Source: an uncultured Duodenibacillus sp.
GTDB taxonomy: Bacteria > Pseudomonadota > Gammaproteobacteria > Burkholderiales > Burkholderiaceae_F
NCBI GenBank assembly: GCA_944390745.1
Contig: CALXQK010000015.1
Coordinates: forward strand, 62,001 to 126,000
Direction of reading: 5' to 3'
Length of the DNA stretch: 64,000 bases
Part shown: one piece after another, positions 1-8,880 of the stretch
How the letters are laid out: each line of letters opens with the position of its first letter
Numbering within the stretch: position 1 is the first letter of the stretch
The notes under the pieces: model-generated
Databases searched by the model: none
What the model was told of the DNA's origin: nothing
Seen by the model: only the letters and a program-made list of their open reading frames with translations
Position numbers and translations under genes: made by a program

Positions 1-720
1 GACCTCCCGGGGGTCGCCGTCCATCATCATGCGGCCGTGATCGAGCCACACGGCGCGGTTGCACACGCGCTCGATGAGCGCGCGCGAGTGGCTCGCAATG
101 ACGAGAATCTTAGTCTGCTCGACAAGCTTCGTGAGCCGCTGCTCGGCCTTGCGCTGGAAGTTCTGGTCGCCCACGGCAAGCCACTCGTCCATCAGCAGCA
201 CCTCGGGCGCGGACTGCGTCGAGACGGTGAAGGCCACGCGCATCTGCATGCCGCTTGAGTAGGTCTTCATCGGCAGGTTGATGAAGTTTCCAAGCTCCGA
301 GTACTCGATGATCTTGGGCAGCTCCCGGTCGATCTCCTCGCGCGACATCCCGAGCAGCGTTCCGCGCAGGTAGATGTTCTCAATGCCCGTCGACTCGCCG
401 TCGGTCCCAAGGTTGATGTCCAGAAGCGAGCCGATACTGCCGTTCACCTCGGCGCGGCCCGAGGTGGGCGCATACACGCCCCCGAGCACCCGAAGCAGCG
501 TGCTCTTGCCCGAGCCGTTGCAGCCCAGAAGTCCCACGCGCTCGCCGTCGTCGACGCGCAGATTGATGTCGTCAAGAGCCCGCACCACCGGGGCGCTCGC
601 TGCGTCGGCCGCAATGCGCCCGCCCGTGGCGATGTTCATGAGCGACTTTTTAAAGGAGCGGTTTTGCGAGGCGAAGATCGGAAAATCCACTCGAACGTGA
701 GAAAAATCAATGTAGGCCAT
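1..720 (-). CDS. Polysaccharide ABC transporter ATP-binding protein (KpsT/Wzt-like), 3' end cut by window
   Basis: This gene runs off the left edge, so only its first 240 codons are present. It starts at the ATG at 718-720 with MAYIDFSHVRVDFPIF. Near residue 70 it has a Walker A motif (GCNGSGKST), then an ABC signature variant (YSSGMQMRVAF), Walker B (VLLMDEWLAVGD) and an H-loop (ASHS). The DEWLAVGD form of Walker B is typical of exporters of O-antigen, capsule and teichoic acid. It would energise export of an undecaprenyl- or lipid-linked polysaccharide across the inner membrane. The matching permease lies directly upstream on the same strand, 21 bases away. Whether a carbohydrate-binding C-terminal domain (as in Wzt) follows cannot be seen. 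Confidence 0.9.
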   Translation of the reverse strand, partial: MAYIDFSHVRVDFPIFASQNRSFKKSLMNIATGGRIAADAASAPVVRALDDINLRVDDGERVGLLGCNGSGKSTLLRVLGGVYAPTSGRAEVNGSIGSLLDINLGTDGESTGIENIYLRGTLLGMSREEIDRELPKIIEYSELGNFINLPMKTYSSGMQMRVAFTVSTQSAPEVLLMDEWLAVGDQNFQRKAEQRLTKLVEQTKILVIASHSRALIERVCNRAVWLDHGRMMMDGDPREV

Positions 721-741
721 GGGTTTGCGTCCTCCCGCGCA

Positions 742-1572
742 TCAGAGCCAGTAGGCCACGCGGCGGCGCGCGCGTCCGAGAAGCCACAGCGCAAAGAGCC
801 ACCCTGCGCAGGCCATGCCGATGGTCACTGTCCAGTTGAGCATCGTGGGCGTGGCGCCCAGAATCGGGTCGCGGATGACGGCAAGCATGTGGTAGATCGG
901 ATTGGGCTCAAGAATCATGCTCGCCGAGCGGGCGGGCAGCGCCGAGGGCATCCAGATGATGGGCGAGACGTAGAAGGCCACCTGCACGAGCGAGTTGATG
1001 ATCTGCGTGACGTCGCGAAAGCGCGTGCAGAACACCGCGCAGCACGCCGCCATCCAGAGCAGGTTGAGCGAAACCACGACAAACCCTGGAATCGCCCACA
1101 GCGCCGTGAGACCGATCCCCTTGCCCAGAATGAGGCAGACAAACGGGAAGATCAGCAGGTTGTGCCCGAGGATGATCGTGTTGCGCCAGTACATGCGCAG
1201 CACGTAGACGAAAAACGGAATGGGCATCTGCCGGATCATGCCCTCGACCGAGGTGAAGGCCGTGCACCCCTCGGTGACGACCGTGCTCATGAAGGTCCAC
1301 AGGATGAGGCCGATCGTGAGAAACGGCAGGTAGCTTTCCATCGGCGACTTGAGCACCGCGCCGAACACGATGCCGAGCGCGGCGATCATCACCGCCATGC
1401 TCACAGTGATCCAGAACGGTCCGAGCACCGAGCGGCGGTAGCGCTGCCTGATGTCCTGCCAGCCGAAGACCGTCACAAGGCGCAGCTGCCGAAACGTCGC
1501 GGCCAGATCACCAACCGCAGCAGCAATGTTGCCCGCAACCGTCGAGGGCTGCTGAGAATGTATGAAACCCAT
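742..1572 (-). CDS. Polysaccharide ABC transporter permease (KpsM/Wzm-like, ABC-2 type)
   Basis: This 276-residue protein has about six hydrophobic segments and the ABC-2 polysaccharide permease start: a cytoplasmic stretch WQDIRQRYRRSVLGPFW before the first membrane helix. That motif is shared by KpsM, Wzm and TagG. A second typical segment is SPIIWMPSALP near residue 205. It would form the membrane channel of the exporter with the ATPase encoded next to it. The ATG at 1572 is favoured because the family start lies just ahead of the RQRYRRS motif. The substrate cannot be told from sequence; O-antigen-type polysaccharide or capsule is likely from the context. Confidence 0.92.
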   Translation of the reverse strand: MGFIHSQQPSTVAGNIAAAVGDLAATFRQLRLVTVFGWQDIRQRYRRSVLGPFWITVSMAVMIAALGIVFGAVLKSPMESYLPFLTIGLILWTFMSTVVTEGCTAFTSVEGMIRQMPIPFFVYVLRMYWRNTIILGHNLLIFPFVCLILGKGIGLTALWAIPGFVVVSLNLLWMAACCAVFCTRFRDVTQIINSLVQVAFYVSPIIWMPSALPARSASMILEPNPIYHMLAVIRDPILGATPTMLNWTVTIGMACAGWLFALWLLGRARRRVAYWL

Positions 1573-1579
1573 GGGTCAA

Positions 1580-1640
1580 TCTTTGAAGAAAAAACAAAAA
1601 ACAAAACGTCCCCGGCCCCGGGCCGTGAAAAATTCGCCGC
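1580..1640 (-). promoter_or_regulatory. T-rich leader with GC hairpin ahead of the ABC permease
   Basis: Between the CreA-like gene and the permease the transcribed strand carries a short GC-rich palindrome (about 1617-1629) followed by three closely spaced T runs (about 1589-1611). This looks like an intrinsic terminator or attenuator inside the cluster, and would lower expression of the ABC exporter relative to upstream genes. The stem is short (about 5 pairs), so the call is tentative. Confidence 0.35.
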
Positions 1641-1681
1641 GCGCCCCTGCGCCGGACGCCGGCCTCGCCCGCAAAAGGGGC

Positions 1682-2200
1682 CTAGAACTGCGCGAAGCGC
1701 TCCTGTTGCGGGCCGCCCTGCGCCTGCGGCGCCGCGGGCTCGCGCCAGGCGGCCGTGCGCCACAGCGGCACGGTCGAGAGGCTGTGCTGGAAGCTGCCGG
1801 AAATCTCGCGCGTGGAGTAGGACACGTACATGAGCGTCTGATTTTCGGCGTCGAAGATCCGGCGAATTTTAAGCGTCTTCAAAAAAATGCTCTTTGACTT
1901 GGCAAAGACGACCTCGCCGTCGGCGCTCTTGTCAATGCGCGCAATCATCTCAGGCGTGATCTCCCCGGTCTGCTTGCAGCTCACGGCGCTCTCGGAGGGA
2001 TCGGTAAGCGACAGCGGCGACTCGATGCTTGCCACATGGCAGGTCACGCCCGGCACCAGGGGATCGACAAAGGCGTTGAGCTTGATGTCCTTGAAGGTGA
2101 AGATGCCGAGCGAGACGTCGGCCACGTCTTCGCCGCCGCACCCGGTGAGCGAGGCGGCAGCCGCGGCGCACGCGCCGCAAACCGCGAGAAGCTTTTTCAC
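1682..2200 (-). CDS. creA: CreA family lipoprotein-like protein
   Basis: This 172-residue protein starts with a lipoprotein signal peptide (lipobox LTGC at residues 18-21). The following region matches the CreA family: FTFKDIKLNAFVDPLVPGVTCHV, the SLTDPSESAVSCKQ stretch and KSIFLKTLKIRRIFD. CreA proteins are periplasmic or membrane-anchored and their role is unknown. The C-terminus, beyond about residue 145, is rich in Pro, Ala and Gln and looks unstructured. Its start overlaps the stop of the upstream epimerase by 4 bases, so the two are translationally coupled. A CreA gene inside a polysaccharide cluster is unusual. Confidence 0.85.
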   Translation of the reverse strand: MKKLLAVCGACAAAAASLTGCGGEDVADVSLGIFTFKDIKLNAFVDPLVPGVTCHVASIESPLSLTDPSESAVSCKQTGEITPEMIARIDKSADGEVVFAKSKSIFLKTLKIRRIFDAENQTLMYVSYSTREISGSFQHSLSTVPLWRTAAWREPAAPQAQGGPQQERFAQF

Positions 2201-3204
2201 GATGACAAATCCTTTTGCGCGCGCCCCGCGGCGCCGCTGCGCCCGGGGCCCTCGTCCTCAAACATTGCGGCAAGCCCCTGCTCAAGCGTCTGCGGGGGCT
2301 GCCAGCCCAGAATATTGCGGTTGTCGGCGATGTCGACGGCAAGCGACCCGTCGAGCACCTCAAGCACGCCCGAGCGCCCGATGAGCGCCAGGCCCAGACG
2401 CAGCAGCGCCGGCGGCACGGGCCAGTTTCTTGCCCGCACGCCGCAGGCCCGGGCGATGGCCTCAATGAGCTGCGCCGTGCTCACGGGCTGCGCGTCGGCC
2501 GCAAGCCAGGCGCGGCCGGCGGCCTTTTCGTGGCGCGCTGTCAAAATGAGCAGGTCGGCCAGGTTGGCCGCGCTCACAAACGAGCGCCGGTTGCGCCGCA
2601 GCGCCCCGAAGGGCAGCGGCCGTCCGCGCGCCACCCAGTCGACGAGCTGCGCGAACTTTGCCTTGACGCCCGCGCCGTACACAAGCGTCGGCCGCACGAT
2701 CACAAGCTCAAGCCCCTCGTCGCGGCAGTACTGCTCAAGCGCGCGCTCGGCCTGCGCCTTGGAGCGCGCGTAGGGCGACTGCGGCCGCATCGGCGAGGCG
2801 GCCGTGAGCGTGACCGCAGGCGGCGTCGCTCGCGCATGCACATGCACCGAGCTCACAAAGACAAAGCGCCGCACGTGCGCCGCACGGGCTGCGCGCGCGC
2901 ACCGCAGGGCCGCCTCCACGTTGGCCTCGCGGTAGGCTCTCTGCAGCTCGGCCTGCCCGAGCCGCTCTTCGGAGAGCTGGTGCACGCGCGCCGCGCAGTG
3001 CACCAGCGCCTGCACCCCCGAGAGCATCGAGGGCGCAAGCGAGCAGAAATTCTCCCCGGCGTCGATCACGGGCGCGCCCGAGACCTCGCCGGCCCTGCGG
3101 CCAAGGGCAACGAGCGGCAGCCCGCGCCTTTGAATCTCGCGGCAGAGATGCCGGCCGAGAAAGCCGCTTGCCCCCGTCACCGCCAGAGCGCCGGGCGCGC
3201 TCAT
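2197..3204 (-). CDS. NAD-dependent epimerase/dehydratase (extended SDR, nucleotide-sugar type)
   Basis: This 335-residue extended short-chain dehydrogenase has an N-terminal Rossmann motif (TGASGFLGRH, residues 10-19), the CAARVH segment, a catalytic Ser in FVSSVHVHA and a YARSK catalytic Tyr/Lys pair near residue 145. This fold interconverts UDP-sugars, most often by C4 epimerisation. It overlaps the following CreA-like gene and the preceding dehydratase gene by 4 bases each, so it belongs to one transcript. It resembles the WbpV/WbpK/Gne group of O-antigen epimerases, which often accompany WbpM and WbpL-like enzymes, but the exact sugar cannot be assigned. Confidence 0.85.
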   Translation of the reverse strand: MSAPGALAVTGASGFLGRHLCREIQRRGLPLVALGRRAGEVSGAPVIDAGENFCSLAPSMLSGVQALVHCAARVHQLSEERLGQAELQRAYREANVEAALRCARAARAAHVRRFVFVSSVHVHARATPPAVTLTAASPMRPQSPYARSKAQAERALEQYCRDEGLELVIVRPTLVYGAGVKAKFAQLVDWVARGRPLPFGALRRNRRSFVSAANLADLLILTARHEKAAGRAWLAADAQPVSTAQLIEAIARACGVRARNWPVPPALLRLGLALIGRSGVLEVLDGSLAVDIADNRNILGWQPPQTLEQGLAAMFEDEGPGRSGAAGRAQKDLSS

Positions 3205-5162
3205 GATGCGCCTCCTGCGCCGCTAGCCGCCCCCGCCTCCTTGCCGGCGCTCTTGCGCGCCTCAAAAAGCGTCACCCAGTCGCCCACGCCGTCCCTGGGG
3301 TTGAACTCAGGCACGGCCTCGGAGATGATGCGCATCACCCAGTCGCGGTCGCGCCGCGCAAGCGCTTCAACAAGTTCGCCCGTAAGCTCTTTGAGCCGCT
3401 GCATCGGCAACGACTTCTCCACCGCGCGAAAGATCCGCGGATGCTCGGTCTTTTCCGGATTTTCTCCGATGAGAAGCTCCTCATAGAGCTTCTCGCCCGG
3501 GCGCAGCCCCGTGATGGCGATCTCGATGTCCCCGCCGGGGTGCTCCTTGTCGCGAACCGTCAGGCCGCTCAGGGCAATCATGCGGCAGGCAAGATCGTAG
3601 ATCTTGACGGGCTTGCCCATGTCAAGCAGAAACACGTCTCCGCCGCGGCCGAGCGAGGCGGCCTGCAACACCAGCTGGCTCGCCTCGGGAATCGTCATGA
3701 AGTAGCGCGTGATGTCCGGGTGCGTGAGCGTCACGGGGCCCCCGGAGCGAATCTGCTCGCGAAACCGCGGCACGACCGAGCCGGAGCTGCCGAGCACGTT
3801 TCCGAAGCGCACCATGGTGAAGACGGTCCGGCCCGGATCCGTGTGCGCCATCGCCTGCAGCACGAGCTCAGCCATGCGCTTGGTGGCGCCCATCACGTTG
3901 GTGGGACGCACCGCCTTGTCCGTGGAGATGAGCACGAAGTCCTCGACGCCCGCCTCGCGCGCGGCGCGTGCGGCAATCATCGTGCCGAAGACGTTGTTCT
4001 CCACGCCCTCGAGGGGGTTGTGCTCGACCATGGGAACGTGCTTGTAGGCCGCGGCGTGGTACACCGTCTGCGGCTGCCAGGTCTTCATGATCTCCTGCAT
4101 GCGCGCCTGGTCGGTCACATCGGCCAGAAGCGGCACCACATCGACCTTCGTGCCCGGCGCCGTGTGCTCGAGCAGCTCATGGTAGATCTGATAGACGGCA
4201 AACTCCGAGCGCTCGGCAAGAAGAAGCCTGCGGGGCGAAAGCCGCACGATCTGCCGGCACAATTCGCTCCCGATCGAGCCGCCCGCGCCGGTGACCATCA
4301 CCGTCTTGCCCGCGACGGTCCTGCGCAGCAGCTCCGGCTTGGGAGCCACCGGATCCCGGCCGAGAAGCTCGTCGATATCGAGCTCCCGAAGCGTATTGAC
4401 GGCCACCTTGCCCGAGGCGATCTCGTCGTAGGACGGCACCGTGCGCACCTTGACCTTGTACTCCTGCAGGGTGTTGACGATCTCGCGGCGCCGGGTGCGC
4501 GCCGCCGAGGGAATGGCAAGCAGCACCGTCTGCGTTCCGAATGCGCGCAGCAGCGCCGGAATGCGGCGCGGGGGATAAATCTTGATGCCGCCCAGCAGAC
4601 ACCCCTGCAGGCGCTTGTCGTCGTCGACAAAGGCCGCCACGCGCATCGCACGGCTCGACTCGAGCGCATAGAGCAGCTGCCGCCCGGTGCTGCCCGCGCC
4701 GTAGACGATGACGCGCGGCAGCTTCGACTCGCGGATCTGCAGCTGGTACTCGCCGCTTAAGAAGAGCCGCACCAGGCCGCGCGAGAGCGCCACCAGCACG
4801 ATCAGCAGCGCCGGCTGAATCAGCCCCACCGTGCGCGGCACGCCCGAGACGCCGATCACGGTAAAGATCACCGCGTAGATGAGCGAATAAACCGCCATCG
4901 CCTGCATGATCGCCACTGCCGCGGCAAAGCCCTCGTAGCGAAACACCGCGCGGTAAAGCCCGCAGACGATGAAAATCGGCACGGCAAGCGCCACCGAGAC
5001 GAGCATCGCCGCGACCACCCCCGCGTGCAGCGCATGAAACACGCCCGTGCGCAGGTAAAAGGCAAGCCACACCGACACCAGGCACATGGCCACGTCGGCG
5101 GCGAGCGCAATCAGTCGCTTGGTGAAGCGGGGAAGCCGGAGTATGACTTCGGACAACGGCAT
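3201..5162 (-). CDS. Membrane-bound nucleotide-sugar 4,6-dehydratase (WbpM/FlaA1/PglF-like)
   Basis: This 653-residue protein has four N-terminal membrane helices (about residues 12-110). A CoA-binding-like Rossmann domain follows (YGAGSTGRQL near 152), then a catalytic SDR domain with TGAGGSIGSELCRQ near 292 and STDKAVRPTNVMGATKR near 410. The family replaces the usual SDR Tyr with Met, and NVMGATK shows the same substitution. WbpM-like enzymes remove water from UDP-GlcNAc to give the 4-keto-6-deoxy sugar, the first step to QuiNAc, FucNAc, bacillosamine and related sugars. Together with the next-door epimerase it probably supplies the first sugar for the initiating transferase encoded at 5328-5909. 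Confidence 0.92.
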   Translation of the reverse strand: MPLSEVILRLPRFTKRLIALAADVAMCLVSVWLAFYLRTGVFHALHAGVVAAMLVSVALAVPIFIVCGLYRAVFRYEGFAAAVAIMQAMAVYSLIYAVIFTVIGVSGVPRTVGLIQPALLIVLVALSRGLVRLFLSGEYQLQIRESKLPRVIVYGAGSTGRQLLYALESSRAMRVAAFVDDDKRLQGCLLGGIKIYPPRRIPALLRAFGTQTVLLAIPSAARTRRREIVNTLQEYKVKVRTVPSYDEIASGKVAVNTLRELDIDELLGRDPVAPKPELLRRTVAGKTVMVTGAGGSIGSELCRQIVRLSPRRLLLAERSEFAVYQIYHELLEHTAPGTKVDVVPLLADVTDQARMQEIMKTWQPQTVYHAAAYKHVPMVEHNPLEGVENNVFGTMIAARAAREAGVEDFVLISTDKAVRPTNVMGATKRMAELVLQAMAHTDPGRTVFTMVRFGNVLGSSGSVVPRFREQIRSGGPVTLTHPDITRYFMTIPEASQLVLQAASLGRGGDVFLLDMGKPVKIYDLACRMIALSGLTVRDKEHPGGDIEIAITGLRPGEKLYEELLIGENPEKTEHPRIFRAVEKSLPMQRLKELTGELVEALARRDRDWVMRIISEAVPEFNPRDGVGDWVTLFEARKSAGKEAGAASGAGGAS

Positions 5163-5327
5163 CTTGCTGCAGAAATGATCTTGCCCTCACGCGTCGGCCG
5201 CCGGATTCAAAGGCCGCGGCAGCGCGCAAGGGGGTTCAACGGAAACGAAGGAAGCCTGGAAAACGGGACCGGCCCAGGAACCGGAAAACAATCAAAACAG
5301 GGACGGGATGGTCGAATTTTAGCGGCC

Positions 5328-5909
5328 CTAGTGGTCCACATTGTCCTCGCGCACGACCTTGATGAAGGTCTTCCAGATGATCTGAAGGTCAAAGAAAAAC
5401 GACCGGCGCCGCAGATACTCGGCGTCAAACTGCACCTTCACCGGGATGGGAAGATCATCGCGGCCGTTGATCTGCGCCCAGCCCGTCAGTCCCGGCACCA
5501 GCGCATCGACGCCGGCCGCGGTGCGAAGCGCAATCAGATCGTCCTGGTTGAAGAGCGCGGGCCTTGGCCCCACAAAGCTCATGTCGCCCTTGAGGATGCT
5601 CAGCAGCTGCGGCAGCTCGTCAAGGCTCGTCTTGCGCAGAAAGCTGCCGATGGGCGTGAGCCACTGCGCCGGGTCCTTCAGAAGGTGCGTGGCCACCTCG
5701 GGCGTGTCGATGCGCATGCTGCGAAACTTCGGCATGCGAAAGATCGTGTTGCGCACGCCCACCCGGTCGGACCAGTAGAGAACCGGCCCGGGACTTGTGA
5801 TTTTGACGGCCAGGGCAATGATCAGCAGCGGCGCGGCCAGGATCACAAGCGCCGTCGTCCCGAGCGCAAGATCGAAAAGCCGCTTTCCCAGGGGCATTGC
5901 AGTACTCAT
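5328..5909 (-). CDS. Initiating sugar-1-phosphate transferase (WcaJ/PglC family)
   Basis: This 193-residue protein is a minimal bacterial sugar transferase: one N-terminal hydrophobic helix, then the family signature from GPVLYWSDRVG through FRMPKFRSMR, LRKTSLDELPQLLSILKGDMSFVGPRP and PGLTGWAQINGR. The length fits the short, single-helix PglC-like form. It moves a sugar phosphate from a UDP-sugar onto undecaprenyl phosphate and so starts a polysaccharide repeat unit. Its start overlaps the end of msbA by 4 bases. A stretch of 165 bases separates it from the dehydratase gene downstream. Confidence 0.93.
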   Translation of the reverse strand: MSTAMPLGKRLFDLALGTTALVILAAPLLIIALAVKITSPGPVLYWSDRVGVRNTIFRMPKFRSMRIDTPEVATHLLKDPAQWLTPIGSFLRKTSLDELPQLLSILKGDMSFVGPRPALFNQDDLIALRTAAGVDALVPGLTGWAQINGRDDLPIPVKVQFDAEYLRRRSFFFDLQIIWKTFIKVVREDNVDH

Positions 5910-7768
5910 GCGCGCACTCCGGCGTCTTCAGGCGCGCGTGAGGGTTCGGCGCCGCAGCCGCCCGCCTGCTCGCCGCCGCCATGCCTTGAGAACTGAATGG
6001 TGTAGAGGTGCGCGTAGAGGCCGCCGGCGGCCAGAAGCTCCTCATGCCGCCCCACCTCCTGAATGCGGCCGTCCTTCATCACCACAATCTTGTCGGCGCC
6101 GACGATGGTCGAGAGGCGGTGCGCCACCACAAAGGTCGTTCTGCCGCGCATGAGCTCCTCGAGCGACTTCTGGATGTACTTCTCGCTTTCGGCATCAAGG
6201 GCGCTCGTGGCCTCGTCAAGAAGCAGAATCGGGGCGTTCTTCAAGAGCGCCCGGGCAATCGAGATGCGCTGCTTTTGTCCGCCCGAAAGCGTGCTGCCGG
6301 CCTCGCCCACCGGCGTGTCAAGCCCCTGCGGGAGACTCTCGATGAAGGGCATCAGATAGGCGGCCCGCGCCGCGGCCCTGATTTCCTCGCGGCTGGCGTC
6401 AGGCCTGCCGTATGCGATGTTGGCGGCGATCGTGTCATCAAAGAGCACCACGTCCTGGCTTACCAGCGCAATCTGCGCGCGCAGGCTCTCAAGCGTCGCC
6501 TCGCTTTGCGCGACGTCGTCAAAGTAGATTTCGCCCGAGGTCGGCGTCCAGAAACGGGGGATGAGATTGATGATCGTCGTCTTGCCTGCGCCCGAGGCGC
6601 CCACCAGCGCCACCGTTTCTCCCGCCTTCACCGTGAGGGAGAAGTCGCGCACGGCGGGGTTCTCGCTGTTTTCATAGGTATGCGAGACGTGCTCAAAGCG
6701 CACCTCGCGCGTCACGCGCCCGAGCTGCTTGTCGCCGGGATCCTTTTCGGGCTCCTCGTCGAGCATCGAAAAAAGGCTTTCGGCCGCCGCCTGCATGCGT
6801 CCGGTGGCGCCGTTCAGGGCCGCCAGATGCCGGATGGGCGTCAGAAGCAGCAGCAGGGCCGACAGGAAGGTGATGAACTCGCCCAGGGTGAGCATGCCGT
6901 TTTGCGCCTGCCACAGGGCGATGATCACCACGATGCTCACGGCGCACATGCTCGTAAAGTGCGTCATCGGCGTTCCGGCGCCGGACACCTTCTGCATCTT
7001 GAGCGCAAGCTGCCGAATCTTCCCGTTGAGCTTCTCAAAGCGTTCGTTTTCAAAGTCGTAGCCGTTGTAGACCTTGATGATGCGCTGCGCCTCATAGCCC
7101 TGCTGCACGACGCTCACCAGTTCGCCGAGCGAGGATTGAAAGCCGCGGCTGTACTTTCGCATCTTCTTGCCCACCCAGCGGATGATGAGCGCCAGCACCG
7201 GCGCCACGACAAGCGAGATGAGCGACAGCTGCCAGTTGTAGTAGAGGAGAACCACCGAAAGCGCAACGATCTGCAGCGAGTCGCGCACAATGGTCGAGAG
7301 CATCTCGGCCGCAGTGCCGAGCGCAGTGCCCGCCTCGTTGATGAACTTGCTCACCACGGTGCCCGACTGACGGCGCTGATAGACCTCCGCAGGCCACCGG
7401 ATCATTCTTGAGAACATCCGGGTGCGCAGCTCGTAGAGCACGCTCTGCGAAACCTTCTGCAGGAAAAACGAGCTTGTAAAGGTTGACAGCCCGTGAATGA
7501 GCGCAATGACAAGAAGCGCTGTCGGGGCCCACCACATGGCCGTCGGGTCCTTCTCATAAAAACCCTGATCGGTGAGCTTTCCCACGAGCACGGCGATCAT
7601 CGAGGAGGTTGTGGCCGTCACGATCATGGCCATCATGGCCAGGCACAGCGTCCCCTTGTAGGGAAGCAGGTAGCCGAGAAGACGTCTGAGCGCCGGTCGA
7701 TCCTTCGGGTCAGTCCCGGCCGCCGCTGAAGCAGCATCGTGCTTCAACGGTTTGTTTTGTTCACTCAT
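5906..7768 (-). CDS. msbA: Lipid A export ATP-binding/permease protein MsbA
   Basis: This is a half-size ABC exporter of 620 residues: an N-terminal six-helix domain, then an ATPase domain with VALVGASGAGKTT, the signature LSGGQKQRISIARALL and ILLLDEATSALD. The size and the exporter-type ATPase fit MsbA, which flips lipid A-core across the inner membrane. I place the start at the ATG at 7768 (MSEQNKP); the frame stays open upstream to a TTG, which lacks a good ribosome site. Downstream it overlaps the sugar transferase gene, and it is divergent from the heptosyltransferase gene, so assembly and flipping of LPS are encoded side by side. Confidence 0.9.
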   Translation of the reverse strand: MSEQNKPLKHDAASAAAGTDPKDRPALRRLLGYLLPYKGTLCLAMMAMIVTATTSSMIAVLVGKLTDQGFYEKDPTAMWWAPTALLVIALIHGLSTFTSSFFLQKVSQSVLYELRTRMFSRMIRWPAEVYQRRQSGTVVSKFINEAGTALGTAAEMLSTIVRDSLQIVALSVVLLYYNWQLSLISLVVAPVLALIIRWVGKKMRKYSRGFQSSLGELVSVVQQGYEAQRIIKVYNGYDFENERFEKLNGKIRQLALKMQKVSGAGTPMTHFTSMCAVSIVVIIALWQAQNGMLTLGEFITFLSALLLLLTPIRHLAALNGATGRMQAAAESLFSMLDEEPEKDPGDKQLGRVTREVRFEHVSHTYENSENPAVRDFSLTVKAGETVALVGASGAGKTTIINLIPRFWTPTSGEIYFDDVAQSEATLESLRAQIALVSQDVVLFDDTIAANIAYGRPDASREEIRAAARAAYLMPFIESLPQGLDTPVGEAGSTLSGGQKQRISIARALLKNAPILLLDEATSALDAESEKYIQKSLEELMRGRTTFVVAHRLSTIVGADKIVVMKDGRIQEVGRHEELLAAGGLYAHLYTIQFSRHGGGEQAGGCGAEPSRAPEDAGVRA

Positions 7769-7845
7769 GAGGGAGAAAAAGAGGTTCTGAAAACACAAGG
7801 ATGACAGGCATTTTACAGGGGAACGGATGCCGCACAGGCGGCGGC

Positions 7846-7851
7846 TATAAT
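7846..7851 (+). promoter_or_regulatory. Consensus -10 box (TATAAT) for the heptosyltransferase operon
   Basis: A perfect TATAAT lies 57 bases ahead of the proposed ATG at 7909, in the divergent gap between msbA and the GT9 gene. No good -35 hexamer is seen at the usual spacing, so the promoter may depend on an activator. Confidence 0.55.
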
Positions 7852-7908
7852 GGCCGCACCCCTTTCTTTTCCACCCGTTTTTTGACGCACCATTCTTTAG
7901 AGACTGTC

Positions 7909-8844
7909 ATGCCTACCGTCCTGTGCCGTTTGCCCAATCATGTCGGAGACTGCTGCATGTGCCTGCCCGCTCTGCGGCTTCTGGAAGCAAGCGGCTTTAC
8001 GCCGGCTCTCGTGGGAAAGCGCTGGGCCGAGGATCTGATGGCCGGCATGGGCTGGCGCTTTGACCCGATCGAGGGCCATGTCACGGAGGACCTGAGCCGC
8101 ATCCGCTACCTTGCCAGCAACGCCCATGCCGAGAAGGGGCTGCTCTTTCCCAACTCCTTCGGCTCGGCGCTGCTCTTCAAGATCGGCAGGATCAAGACGG
8201 CGGGGCTGAAGACCGACGGACGAAGCTTTCTGCTCGACGTCAAGATTCCCGAGCCCGGCAAAATGCACGAGGTTGAGCGCTTCTTCTATACGGCGCACGC
8301 TGCGATTGAAGCCTGGGGCGGCACTCCCGCCTGGGACAAGGTGCCGCAAAAGCTCGGGCTGCTTCTCCTCAAGCGCCACGAGGCGGCCGCCAAGAACCTC
8401 ATTCTCAAGCACAGGATTCCTGAGAAGTTCGCCCTGCTCGCCCCCGTTGCACGCGGCAAGCACAACGGAAAGGAAAAGAACTGGACGCACTTCAACGATC
8501 TGGTCAAGCCCCTGCGCGAGCTCGGCGTCGAGCCCATCGTGTTCCCGAGCCAGCGCGAGGAGGAGCTTGCCCGTGCGGCCTGCCCCGACGCGACGATTCT
8601 TCCTCCCACGACGCTCGGCAACTTTGCCGCCATTGCAAAGCGCGCACAGATCGTCATTGCCAACGACTCGGGCGTGAGCCACATCGCCGCGGCCGTGGGA
8701 ACGCGCCAGATCACGCTTGTGGGCGTGACGGACCGCGATCGCACCTCGCCCTGGAACCCGCAAGCCGTGGTTCTCGGCAAGGAGGGACAATGGCCTGAGG
8801 TCGATGAGGTCATTGCCGCATTGAAGCGTATCTTGTCGAACTAA
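7909..8844 (+). CDS. waaF: Glycosyltransferase family 9, LPS heptosyltransferase (WaaF-like)
   Basis: This 311-residue GT-B enzyme begins MPTVLCRLPNHVGDCCMCLPALRLL, the GT9 start in which a conserved GD and the following residues bind the acceptor. It has LLFPNSFGSALLFK near residue 80 and, in the C-terminal half, ANDSGVSHIAAAVGTRQITLVG, the nucleotide-sugar site. GT9 enzymes transfer L-glycero-D-manno-heptose from ADP-heptose to the LPS inner core at the cytoplasmic membrane. The open frame extends further upstream, but MPTV matches the family start. It leads two GT2 genes on the same strand. WaaF fits better than WaaC or WaaQ by its start, but this is not certain. Confidence 0.8.
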   Translation: MPTVLCRLPNHVGDCCMCLPALRLLEASGFTPALVGKRWAEDLMAGMGWRFDPIEGHVTEDLSRIRYLASNAHAEKGLLFPNSFGSALLFKIGRIKTAGLKTDGRSFLLDVKIPEPGKMHEVERFFYTAHAAIEAWGGTPAWDKVPQKLGLLLLKRHEAAAKNLILKHRIPEKFALLAPVARGKHNGKEKNWTHFNDLVKPLRELGVEPIVFPSQREEELARAACPDATILPPTTLGNFAAIAKRAQIVIANDSGVSHIAAAVGTRQITLVGVTDRDRTSPWNPQAVVLGKEGQWPEVDEVIAALKRILSN

Positions 8845-8880
8845 CCTCGGCGCGTTGCGTCTGGTTTGGAGCATTCAAAC

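Noticed and set aside
664-1833. 389-codon plus-strand frame over the ABC permease
   Set aside because: It overlaps two well-supported minus-strand genes and is rich in His, Arg and Ala, as expected of a shadow.
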